Below, one piece after another: positions 27,001-32,671 of a stretch of DNA of 64,000 bases. Every line of letters begins with the position of its first letter. Positions within the stretch are counted from its first letter, which is position 1. Position numbers and translations under genes: made by a program. The notes below the pieces were generated by a model. It had not been told where the DNA came from. It ran no database searches and worked only from the letters and a program-made list of their open reading frames with translations. This stretch comes from Denitromonas sp. (lineage in GTDB: Bacteria > Pseudomonadota > Gammaproteobacteria > Burkholderiales > Rhodocyclaceae), in contig NZ_JAUCBR010000004.1 in the NCBI RefSeq assembly GCF_034676725.1, forward strand, positions 2,811,001-2,875,000, written 5' to 3'.

Positions 27001-29329
27001 TTTGACCGTTGTGGTGGGCAAGGATGTGCGCAATGTGGTGCTGGCCACCGCAACCACCGGGCGTATCGAAGGTGAGATCGGGGATCTGGCGCGCACCGAG
27101 CACCTGCGCGTGACCGGTGGTGGCGATCTGTCGGTGGTGGCCGGGCGTGATGTCACCGGGAGCACTGTGTACGCAGGCATCGGCGATGCGCGGCTGGAAG
27201 CGGGCGGGGCCGTGGGTTCGTCGTCGGCAAGTGATGCGGTTCGCGTCGGGTTGGGGGATACGCGCTTCCAGGTGGCGGCGCGGGGTGACGTGATCCTGAA
27301 GGATGTCTTCAACCCGACGCTAGAAGGGAGCGCGACCGGGACGTACTTTTCAACCTACGGTGCGACGTCGGCCTTGGGTGTCAACGCGCTTATCGGCCGG
27401 ATCGCACTGGGCAGCTTCGCCTTCGGCCCGGCACAGCTGTGGTTGTCGGCGCCGGCCGGCGACATCGAGATCGCCGGTGGCACTTTGCTGCCGAGCGAGC
27501 ACACCGTGGTCAGCCTGCTGGCGAAGGGGGATGTCGTATTTTCGGGCACCTTGGCGCTGTCCGGGCTGGATCCTGACAGCCTTGCCCGGCCGACACGGCC
27601 GGTCAGCAACAATGCCTCCTTCCTGGTCGGGGCCATCTCGGCGCAGCCGGTGGCGCTGACCAGCACGCGCGCGGTGACGGTGGTGTCCGCGCAAGGTGAT
27701 GTTGCCGGGCCGGATCATCGTACCGGCGGCGCCACGCCGGCGCTGATGTCAGCCCTGCCAGTGGCGGTGTATTCGGGCGGCGACGTGAAAGACTTCGGCT
27801 TGGTCGCCACACACGGCCGGCTGGACCAGGTGTCGACGGTCACGGCGCTGGGTGATGTGGTGTTCGCGCCCAAGCTCAATCCCTCGACCGGGGCGCTGGA
27901 GAACACCTCGACCGTCGGCATGATCGTCAACGGGCCGGGGCGCCTCGCCGTGACGGCAGGCGGCGATGTGGACCTCGGCAACAGTCTGGGGATTGTGTCG
28001 CGCGGCAACGTCGACAACGCCTATCTGCCAGAGCTGTCGGCGGCGATTGATGTGCTGGCAGGCGCCCACGGCGCGGACTATGCGGCGCTCGTTGCGGCGG
28101 CGCGCCCGGGCGCGACCGCCGGGACCGATCTGTTCGATCGTACGATGTTGAGCCTTCTGGGCGGCGGTTCGCTTGAGGCCCTGCTGGGGAATCCCGACAA
28201 TGCCGCGCTCAAGGCGCGCCGCGACACCAGCCGGGCGGAGTTGCAGGTGTGGTTTGGCCGTTATGACGATGCCTTGCTGAGCCACATGCAGGCGAAGACG
28301 GGCAATGCCGGTCTGGATCAGGCCACCGCCGAGGCCGCGTTTGCCGCCTTGCCCGGCACAGAACGCGAGGCGTTCTTCCAGCAGCAGCGACCGGTGTTGA
28401 ATGAAATCCTGTTTGCGTCGCTGCGCTATACCGGTCGGATGGGGGATGCCCTGGCTGCCGGGGCTGACGGCTATGGCGCCGGCTTCCAGATCCTGGCGTC
28501 GGTGTTCCCTTCAGGCGGGAAGGGCGGGAATATCGAAGGCTTCCTCAGCCAGTTCAAGACGGTGCAGGACGTCGAGAGCGCGTATTCGCTCGCGTCGGCC
28601 GGACTGCCACCCGATCAGCAAGAGCACGGATCGGCGATTGCGTTGATCGCGCCCGGTGGCGCGGTGAACGTCGGCGTGCCGGGCGGTGTTGCGGGTGACC
28701 CGACGCGCACCGGCGTGGTGGCGATCGGCAAGGGCAATGTCGACATCGTGGCGCGCGACAGCGTGGAGGTGGGGCCGTCGCGTGTCTTCACCCTCGGCGG
28801 CGGTGCCATCCAGGCCTGGAGCACGCTGGCGGACATCGATGGCGGTAGTTCGCCGAAGACGGCTGCGGCGACGCCGCAGCCGACGCTGCGGCCCAAGGGC
28901 GACAGTTTCGAACTCGATGTGTCGGCCAGTGTGTCGGGCGGCGGCATCGCCACGCTCAAGAAAACGCCCGCGGTGCGCAATGCGCCGGTCAGGCTGTATG
29001 CACCCAACGGCGTCGTCGATGCGGGTGATGCGGGGATCCGGGTCAGCGGCAACCTGGAAATCGGCGCACAGCAGATCATCGGCGCCGACAACATTTCGGT
29101 GGGCGGCAGTCTGTCCAGTTCGGCCTCCGCGCCGCCGCCCGCCGCGCCTGCCGTGTCGCCGGCCTCATCGAATCCGAGCGACGCCGTGGCTGCCGCCAAT
29201 GCCGCGCTCGAGAACGATCCGCCGGCTGCCGGGCCGTCCGGCGACTCGTCCTTGCTGACGGTCGAGGTGCTGGCGATGGGCGACGCTTGCGATGACGAAG
29301 CGCGCAAGGATGGAGAGTGCAAGGAGTAA
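18071..29329 (+). CDS. Giant FHA-like TpsA exoprotein (3,752 residues)
   Basis: A secreted filamentous-haemagglutinin-type adhesin. The start ATG 18071 has GGAGAAAG upstream and opens an extended signal peptide (NRNRYRLVFSRRLGFRIPVAE ... ALALLGGSALA). The TPS domain follows (about 50-300), with NFDIGQGHTVRF, SDIYGSLQANGQVYLFNQAG and ILFGPGARVDVGGLVAST; the usual NPNG is NQAG here. The body is a long array of beta-helix-type strands rich in Gly, Ala, Val and Asp. Around residues 2450-2720 it is more helical and Ala-rich. The tail is Pro/Ala/Ser-rich (PPPAAPAVSPASSNP) and ends with two Cys in an acidic stretch (GDACDDEARKDGECKE). No toxin or repeat cassette is recognised at the end. It is expected to form a long fibre exported by the adjacent TpsB. 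Confidence 0.9.
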   Translation: MNRNRYRLVFSRRLGFRIPVAEHLSSCPKGSTGARVAVAGALALLGGSALAGANLPTPASAFVRADSPGTANLPTINGTTMTIQQTSQSPVVLQWQNFDIGQGHTVRFEQPSAQSRAINVVLPGGPRSDIYGSLQANGQVYLFNQAGILFGPGARVDVGGLVASTLKLNDKLIEQSLSALSGYDAVARTYTYGEAALARDGATGDVRVEQGARIVAAKNGRVLIAAPNVINEGEIMTPEGQTILAAGEKLYIADSIDSRLRGVLVEVTGGGTVTNASAGALLAERGNITLAGLNVSQQGAARATTSVTLNGSIYLQARDSVEGASGGLMAQYASGAVVLGAASTTSVDPETERADTLRDDAAFNRSEVDVVGKTIDLQGQARISAAAGSVTITALADRGPGGVVDPDDAKAAAIRVSDRASIDVSGLRDVKVAGNRDVVEVELRGDELKDAPLQRDTAEGRPLYGKKVSIDVVKGFEVDDGATPLADISGYRKGIERSVAELSTAGGTIALQSEGSVALAQDASLDVSGGSVTYTSDGALLTPKTYLKTLAGPWVAVENARADVRYTGETRTVLQQTADRVVGNDAGRVVVSGQAVTLDGQMRASTVRGIDQRTATATSRRWFDWSYAGEASAASAFVERIESQVLERERVRTRIEQYVGNPLTRANLVQTGRLGWTGASAPQGGALELRANLDDAAASVAVGDIVLTGTIPAAGARAADTLYLSSNLLHGGGFNQLLLAGRGAFTVAAGTVVDGMVGSRLSVTAREVRVEGAQGGVAGAQVHLPGGEILLSTVAPAADQSQRPEDNGISVGEGARLSTAGVWTNDRLSPPTAVSPAVVAVQGGTIQLESNADLTVNGALDASAGAWRVANGAVKTGDGGHIALATGSFGDGATPSRTLALGAKSSLTAYASASFDGVDSGHGGTLEIDASALLLAPASLPAGGTSAGTLRLDDAFFGQGGFSDFLLTGKTRVDIAAGTHIAPLPWVMVISPQQQLAGSARTLNAASLRRDSAFVGGAGSMTIASDASAVGTISMAQGSRIAMSPGGRIVLDAAARMAVDGVLQASGGQVSLSTAPVVPDLSNRDRLNPADNIHLGQQARIDVSGVTVATPGSRWNEGQVLDGGRVAIDAGRGYVVMQSGAALVADGAVGTLDIVSPFGGVARSQSVASAGGTIAVSAREGMLLDGTLSAHAGRPGVAGGELSLALSSQGQWFGVVGETFGGNLNPARTLVVATGGSAGADAIAAGAVVPSASHLGRARIDSAKLAAGGFQDVRLASTDTIAFEGDTILALPGRLRLEAPNLTGDAAANVTLSAASIALTQSDNSALRKRPNAPTGATGGALVVQADEIDVRGRVAVSGFASTRLAALKEIRLSGQDVGGEVVGRLVSNGDLTLAAGVIYPTSGADFSVELRNNPLGTLSIAAIGTDRTPWSALGRLSLIAPHIVQAGRLRAPFGELSLTSGLLIDSGTTLGDTTSTPVVGGRVELIDGSVTSVSADGMTIPYGQTQVAGREWVFDTGTVLKPLETAPDKRIALSGDQIDIGQGALVDVSGDGDLQAWEFIAGRGGSTDLLAGSAGTYALVPVIGSGAAPYAADTWSDSPVQVGQIVRILSGANGLPAGDYTLLPARYGLVNGAYTIRIRDDMADLSPTSGFVGTDGIAVVAARFGEKVAGGAVFDSRTVGLEVLSGRDVRLRSEYLESVASGFFPTAGGSVADAGRLALRAGSQLDVTGIVRANKGAGGRGSQIDLTADRLAVLADGRPAQAGEVVLSPELLARLNAESLLLGATRERVVGDGATVTWQIATDAPSGGASSVRVDTRDGAALQAPEIILAARDTLSVESGSRIEATAGATTASQTLVVAGSGTAADGALLHVSSGGGVTVQRDTPSGSSGALVIGRNATLAGRSITSDATGSVRLDGVDAGKRQFDLTETGGTVTFSASRLGFGQVPAGTTGLALDASALAELGDASVLALRSYSTVDLYGAATIGASTLDALVIDAAGIVTRDAAGAQQNILAKSVTFTHTGTAVAASVSADAGSRLNVGAERIVLGETPAAGAFRLTGAAQTAWSASAEVIGQGEGRHVVDGTLAVTTGRMTVATGAETTLDVGQSLTVASSGVAPVTAAGVGGRLALNAEQIVVGGRVEARAGEVALTARAGDVVIDSADPTRPGVVSAAGVEVALGPQTAAFSAGSVRLQADAGNVVIGAGGLVDVSAPGGADAGEVSLVATQGKLTLDGDLKATTSPAADLTPSGGALAVDVAQLGDAAGHLAALARASADFTRSVNVRVRAGDMTLGASDRIASKDIGLFADDGRLDLHGVLDASGDKGGAIRVYANGGNRAGSGVLHVDGAQLLAMGQGTSTVGDGGRIELGVSASDGSAATPRLMLQRGRIDVSSVNGAGGDVVLSAPRGADGTSVAMDAVDTRVMAIVGAGAVDVVGYAREDASRIVTSGNNSAGTINLGGLFELVNDAMAGAGVPTTARVVGREAVAVFGRALLGASAGDDFEALARADGGSWLGALLGDLVGDAAGSVDLQVAAGRAIDQAFRGVAGGAHRTERSVAAVLAAGLEQLGTPAAVAAAVRSDLESTLIAGSSDAAALASARGVLAQYGLGAGSAADTFLSGATADLVDAARVVSQAASAAGQAATPESAVKLAVSAFGTQRSYGANRALTAAQATALANQVWSLGNPDAGRYRVFASTQRFLGHADAMIASLGLAGVANVGARAEIQVRSSGDLRVDDVLDFGNVAVSSSPFGNIGAGILPVWQSGNHAGMLTLVAAGNVNINKSVLDGKTRRYVSSATTGAFRPDSQSEFALAGTPSWALRVVAGADGTTANPMGTLPADAFGSGRVTVARDAVLRTGTAQIDMAAQGDVVLGGSTAAVYTVGTIDTGATDFRDDARLSRARDSFGSDGGDIRIRAGGSLTAVGGAVQDVSAWLKRQGSVDGEGRLYADGPTASNPTWFVQPENFGQGVATLGGGDLTVVVGKDVRNVVLATATTGRIEGEIGDLARTEHLRVTGGGDLSVVAGRDVTGSTVYAGIGDARLEAGGAVGSSSASDAVRVGLGDTRFQVAARGDVILKDVFNPTLEGSATGTYFSTYGATSALGVNALIGRIALGSFAFGPAQLWLSAPAGDIEIAGGTLLPSEHTVVSLLAKGDVVFSGTLALSGLDPDSLARPTRPVSNNASFLVGAISAQPVALTSTRAVTVVSAQGDVAGPDHRTGGATPALMSALPVAVYSGGDVKDFGLVATHGRLDQVSTVTALGDVVFAPKLNPSTGALENTSTVGMIVNGPGRLAVTAGGDVDLGNSLGIVSRGNVDNAYLPELSAAIDVLAGAHGADYAALVAAARPGATAGTDLFDRTMLSLLGGGSLEALLGNPDNAALKARRDTSRAELQVWFGRYDDALLSHMQAKTGNAGLDQATAEAAFAALPGTEREAFFQQQRPVLNEILFASLRYTGRMGDALAAGADGYGAGFQILASVFPSGGKGGNIEGFLSQFKTVQDVESAYSLASAGLPPDQQEHGSAIALIAPGGAVNVGVPGGVAGDPTRTGVVAIGKGNVDIVARDSVEVGPSRVFTLGGGAIQAWSTLADIDGGSSPKTAAATPQPTLRPKGDSFELDVSASVSGGGIATLKKTPAVRNAPVRLYAPNGVVDAGDAGIRVSGNLEIGAQQIIGADNISVGGSLSSSASAPPPAAPAVSPASSNPSDAVAAANAALENDPPAAGPSGDSSLLTVEVLAMGDACDDEARKDGECKE

Positions 29330-29363
29330 TCGGCGCGGGGTGATCCGCCGTCTGTCGGCGGCG

Positions 29364-29395
29364 CTCGTCGGTAGTTCTTTCGGACTACCGACGAG
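29364..29395 (+). promoter_or_regulatory. Element D: perfect 12-bp inverted repeat with TAG-N10-CTA
   Basis: CTCGTCGGTAGT and ACTACCGACGAG are perfect inverted arms around TCTTTCGG. The core TAG-TTCTTTCGGA-CTA matches elements A-C. It lies 66 bases upstream of the Ton-like operon. No T-run follows, which speaks against a simple terminator, although an attenuating hairpin is possible. Confidence 0.6.
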
Positions 29396-29460
29396 GCGTC
29401 CCGGATGCCCGCCTGCTTAACACGCCACGACCAACATGACGGGCTGAGTCCGGAGCCCGA

Positions 29461-31149
29461 ATGACCATGAAGAAACTGTTTGCCCTTGTCCTCGCCCTGG
29501 CGCTGCCGCTGAGTGCACATGCGTGGTGGAACGAAGCGTGGACCGCGCGCCGTGCGGTGGTCATCGACACCACCGCCGAGACCGGCGTGGCGCTGCCGGC
29601 GGCGTCGATGGCGACGGTTCCGGTGCGCCTGCACAGCGGCAATTTCGATTTCCTCGGCGCGAAGCTCGACGGCAGCGATCTGCGCTTCATGGCGGCGGAC
29701 GACCTGACGCCGCTCAAGTTCCATATCGAACGCTATGACAGCACCGACGAGCTGGCGCTGGCCTGGGTGCAGGTGCCGCAGCTGGTGCCGCAGATGGCGA
29801 ACCAGAAGGTGTTCGTCTATTTCGGCAATGTTGGCGCGGCGGCCGAGCAGGACGCAGCGGGCAGCTACGACGCCAGCACCGCAGCGGTGTTCCACTTTGC
29901 GCAGGGTGACGCGCCGCCGGTCGATGCGAGCAAGCATGCCAACGTGGTGTCTGCACCGGTGGCGATCGAGCCCGCCGGGCTGCTCGGTGCCAGCGCACGC
30001 TTCGATGGCGCGCAGGCGATGGAGATTGCGCCGTCGGCTTCGCTGGCGCTGGATGGTGCGCGCGGGCTGACCGTGTCGATGTGGCTGCGCCCCGACGATG
30101 GGGTGACCGAGGGCACGCTCTACCAGCAGGACGGGGTACGCCTCGATCTGGCCGGCGGCACGCTGTTGCTGCGCACGCCGACCGGCGAGGTGACCGGTGG
30201 CGGCGTGGGCGCCGGGGCCTGGCACCACGTGGCGGTGAGCGTGGGCGGCGGCAAGGTGGTGTTCTACGTGGATGGCGACCAGGTGGCGGCGGGCGAGGCA
30301 CAGCTGCCCTTGCTGCAGGCGCCGGTGCGTATCGGCGAGGGCTTTGCCGGCCTGCTCGACGAACTGCAGATCAGCAACACCGTGCGCAGCGGCGACTGGG
30401 TGAAGCTGGCGGTGGCCGCGCAGGGGCCCGAGGGGCGCTTGCTGCGGGTGGTGGAGGACGCTGGCGAGGCGGCCGATGAGGGCGGGCATTCCTACTTTGG
30501 CGTGCTGGTCGATAACCTGACGGTCGACGCCTGGGTGGTGATCATCATCCTGATGGTGATGTTTGCGATCGCGCTGTTGGTGATGGTGGCCAAGGCGCAG
30601 TTCGTGGCCAAGGTGGATCGCCACAACCGTGCCTTCCTGCACCGCTTCCGCGAGGCGAAGGATGATTTTCTGTCGATTGCGCACGGCAAGACGCATGCGC
30701 ATTCGTCGCTGTACCGGCTGTATTCGGCGGGGGTGCACGAGGTCAACAAGCGGGTGGAGGATGGCCGCGAGCACCTGACCGGCGCTTCGCTCAATGCCAT
30801 CAAGGCCTCGGTCGATGCGCACCTGGTGCGCGAATCGCACCGCCTCAACGACAAGATGGTGTTGCTGACCATCGCCATCTCGGGCGGCCCCTTTCTCGGC
30901 CTGCTCGGCACGGTGGTGGGGGTGATGATCACCTTTGCGGCGATTGCGGCGGCCGGCGATGTGAACGTCAATGCCATCGCGCCGGGGATCGCCGCGGCGC
31001 TGCTGGCGACGGTGGCTGGCCTGGCGGTCGCCATCCCGGCGCTGTTTGGCTACAACTACCTGGCCGGGCGGATCAAGAACATCTCGGCGGACATGCACAT
31101 CTTCGTCGATGAGTTCATCACCCGCATCGCCGAAGTCTACGACCGCTAA
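29461..31149 (+). CDS. DUF2341-LamG-ExbB/TolQ fusion protein
   Basis: A 562-residue protein joining an exported ectodomain to a proton channel. Signal peptide (1-21, LFALVLALALPLSAHA); DUF2341-like domain (about 25-125, WWNEAWTARRAVVIDTT ... VFVYFGNVGAA); LamG/concanavalin-like domain (about 140-310, GLTVSMWLRPDDG, GAWHHVAVSVGGGKVVFYVDG, LLDELQISNTVRSGDW); membrane helix (356-378); cytoplasmic segment; then a MotA/TolQ/ExbB domain (about 410-555) with GPFLGLLGTVVGVMITFAAIA and IAAALLATVAGLAVAIPALFGYNY. ExbB channels use proton motive force with ExbD, and two ExbD genes follow. The ectodomain could sense or hold a glycan or exoprotein in the periplasm. The fused architecture is clear from sequence; the substrate is unknown. 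Confidence 0.9.
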   Translation: MTMKKLFALVLALALPLSAHAWWNEAWTARRAVVIDTTAETGVALPAASMATVPVRLHSGNFDFLGAKLDGSDLRFMAADDLTPLKFHIERYDSTDELALAWVQVPQLVPQMANQKVFVYFGNVGAAAEQDAAGSYDASTAAVFHFAQGDAPPVDASKHANVVSAPVAIEPAGLLGASARFDGAQAMEIAPSASLALDGARGLTVSMWLRPDDGVTEGTLYQQDGVRLDLAGGTLLLRTPTGEVTGGGVGAGAWHHVAVSVGGGKVVFYVDGDQVAAGEAQLPLLQAPVRIGEGFAGLLDELQISNTVRSGDWVKLAVAAQGPEGRLLRVVEDAGEAADEGGHSYFGVLVDNLTVDAWVVIIILMVMFAIALLVMVAKAQFVAKVDRHNRAFLHRFREAKDDFLSIAHGKTHAHSSLYRLYSAGVHEVNKRVEDGREHLTGASLNAIKASVDAHLVRESHRLNDKMVLLTIAISGGPFLGLLGTVVGVMITFAAIAAAGDVNVNAIAPGIAAALLATVAGLAVAIPALFGYNYLAGRIKNISADMHIFVDEFITRIAEVYDR

Positions 31150-31152
31150 GCC

Positions 31153-31560
31153 ATGTCCGCCGACATCCGCGAGGACAACCAGCCCTACGACGATATCAAC
31201 GTCACGCCGATGCTCGATCTGGCGTACGTGCTGCTGGTGGTGTTTATCATCCTGACCACCGCCTCGGTGCAGGGCATCAAGGTCGAATCGCCGCAGACCA
31301 CCGCGGCCGACAACCTGGCCAGGCCGCAGACCCGCGCCATCACCATCACCCGCGACGGCGATGTGTTTCTCGACGCCTACCCGGTCGACATGGCCCAGCT
31401 GGAGACCCGGCTGGCGCAGATGAAGGCGCTCAACCCGGCGCTGCCGGTGGTGCTCAAGGGCGACGCCAGCGCGCAGTACGACAAGGTGATGCTGGCGCTG
31501 GAGGTATGCAAGCGGCTGGGTATCACCGAGGTCGGCCTGGTCACCAAGCGGGCACAGTGA
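31153..31560 (+). CDS. ExbD/TolR family protein, first copy
   Basis: A 135-residue bitopic inner-membrane protein. The single helix (LAYVLLVVFIILTTASV) carries the ExbD signature NVTPMLDLAYVLL with the Asp needed for proton flow. The periplasmic part has the usual LPVVLKGDASAQYDKVMLALEV segment. It follows the ExbB fusion by three bases and should complete the proton-driven motor. A second ExbD follows, differing mainly in the linker. Confidence 0.93.
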   Translation: MSADIREDNQPYDDINVTPMLDLAYVLLVVFIILTTASVQGIKVESPQTTAADNLARPQTRAITITRDGDVFLDAYPVDMAQLETRLAQMKALNPALPVVLKGDASAQYDKVMLALEVCKRLGITEVGLVTKRAQ

Positions 31561-31964
31561 TGCAGATCCAGAACGATACCCAACCCTACGACTCGATCAA
31601 CGTCACGCCGATGCTCGACTTGGCCTACGTGCTGCTGGTGGTGTTCATCATCATGACCACCGCCTCGGTGCAGGGCCTGACCATGAACCTGCCCAAGCCG
31701 AGCAACACGCCGAGCGAGGAAAAGCACGAAACCAAGATCGTGCAGATCTCGCCCGAGGGGCGTTTCATGATCAACGGCGTGGGCGTGACGCCGGCCGAGC
31801 TGGAAAGCCAGTTGCTCGCTGCCAAGGCGCGCGATCCCAAGCTGGCGGTGATGGTCAAGGGCGATCCGGCGACGCAATACGCCAAGGTGATCGAGGTGGT
31901 GGACCTGGTCAATCGTTTGCAGATCGATGGTCTCGGTCTGATCACCGCGCGGATTGGCACATGA
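31560..31964 (+). CDS. ExbD/TolR family protein, second copy
   Basis: A 134-residue paralogue of the preceding protein. It starts at an ATG that overlaps the previous stop (TGATG) and has the same membrane signature (NVTPMLDLAYVLLVVFII). The periplasmic linker differs (NLPKPSNTPSEEKHETKIV). Paired ExbD genes are known in some Ton-like systems and suggest a heteromeric motor. The end overlaps the next ATG. Confidence 0.93.
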   Translation: MQIQNDTQPYDSINVTPMLDLAYVLLVVFIIMTTASVQGLTMNLPKPSNTPSEEKHETKIVQISPEGRFMINGVGVTPAELESQLLAAKARDPKLAVMVKGDPATQYAKVIEVVDLVNRLQIDGLGLITARIGT

Positions 31965-32653
31965 GCGGTCTGGCCGAAGAGGAACTCTTTGAGGCGCCGT
32001 GGCGCCGCCGTGCCCGTCAGCTTGCCCTGACGGCGGTGGTGGTGGCGCTGATCGGCGGGGCTGTGCTGTTGGTGCAGGGCCTGGGTGGCGATGCGCAGCG
32101 CCCGGCGCGGCAGGTGACCAAGATCACGATCATTCCCGACACGCCCCCGCCACCGCCGCCTCCACCGCCCAAGGAGCAGCCCAAGCCGGAGCCGAAGGAG
32201 GCGCCCAAGCAGGTCAAGCTGGATGCGCCCAAGCCGCAAGATGCGCCCAAGCCGCAGGAGGCCGAGCCGATCAAGATGGAAGGCGAGGCGGGGGATGGGC
32301 CGAGTCCGTTTGCCGCGGGTAACGTATCGCAGGACTACATCGGCGGCGATATCGGCGCTGGCAACAATGCCATGCAGTTCGCCTTCTACACCCGGATGCT
32401 GCAGCGCCATCTGCAGCAGGCGTTGGCGCGTCGCGCCGAGATCAAGCGGATGGACTATCGCGTCAAGCTGCGTGTGTGGCTGGCGGGCGACGGCTCGATC
32501 CGCCGCGCCGAACTCATCGACAGCACCGGCCGCGCCGAGATGGACACGAAGCTGCGCACGGCCCTGACGGACTTGCCGCCGGTGTCCGAGCTGCCACCGG
32601 AAAAACTCCCCCAACCCATTTCCGTCCGGATCACCAATCGGGTGACCGGTTAA
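31961..32653 (+). CDS. TonB-like energy transducer
   Basis: A 230-residue protein with one N-terminal membrane helix (LALTAVVVALIGGAVLLVQG, about 21-40) and a long Pro/Lys/Glu-rich periplasmic spacer (nine consecutive Pro from residue 62, then KEQPKPEPKEAPK and so on to ~105). A C-terminal TonB/TolA-like domain occupies about 140-230 (RMLQRHLQQALARRAEIKRM, YRVKLRVWLAGDGSIRRAELI). It is expected to carry force from the ExbB/ExbD motor to an outer-membrane partner. No TonB-dependent receptor with a plug domain is encoded nearby, so its target, perhaps the porin-like gene that follows or the TPS fibre, is unknown. Confidence 0.88.
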   Translation: MSGLAEEELFEAPWRRRARQLALTAVVVALIGGAVLLVQGLGGDAQRPARQVTKITIIPDTPPPPPPPPPKEQPKPEPKEAPKQVKLDAPKPQDAPKPQEAEPIKMEGEAGDGPSPFAAGNVSQDYIGGDIGAGNNAMQFAFYTRMLQRHLQQALARRAEIKRMDYRVKLRVWLAGDGSIRRAELIDSTGRAEMDTKLRTALTDLPPVSELPPEKLPQPISVRITNRVTG

Positions 32654-32671
32654 GGCCTGACGACGATAGCC

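Noticed and set aside
29364..29395. Element D as a terminator of the TpsA gene
   Set aside because: The stem is good but no T-run follows, and its core matches three other upstream elements that are not after genes in the same way.
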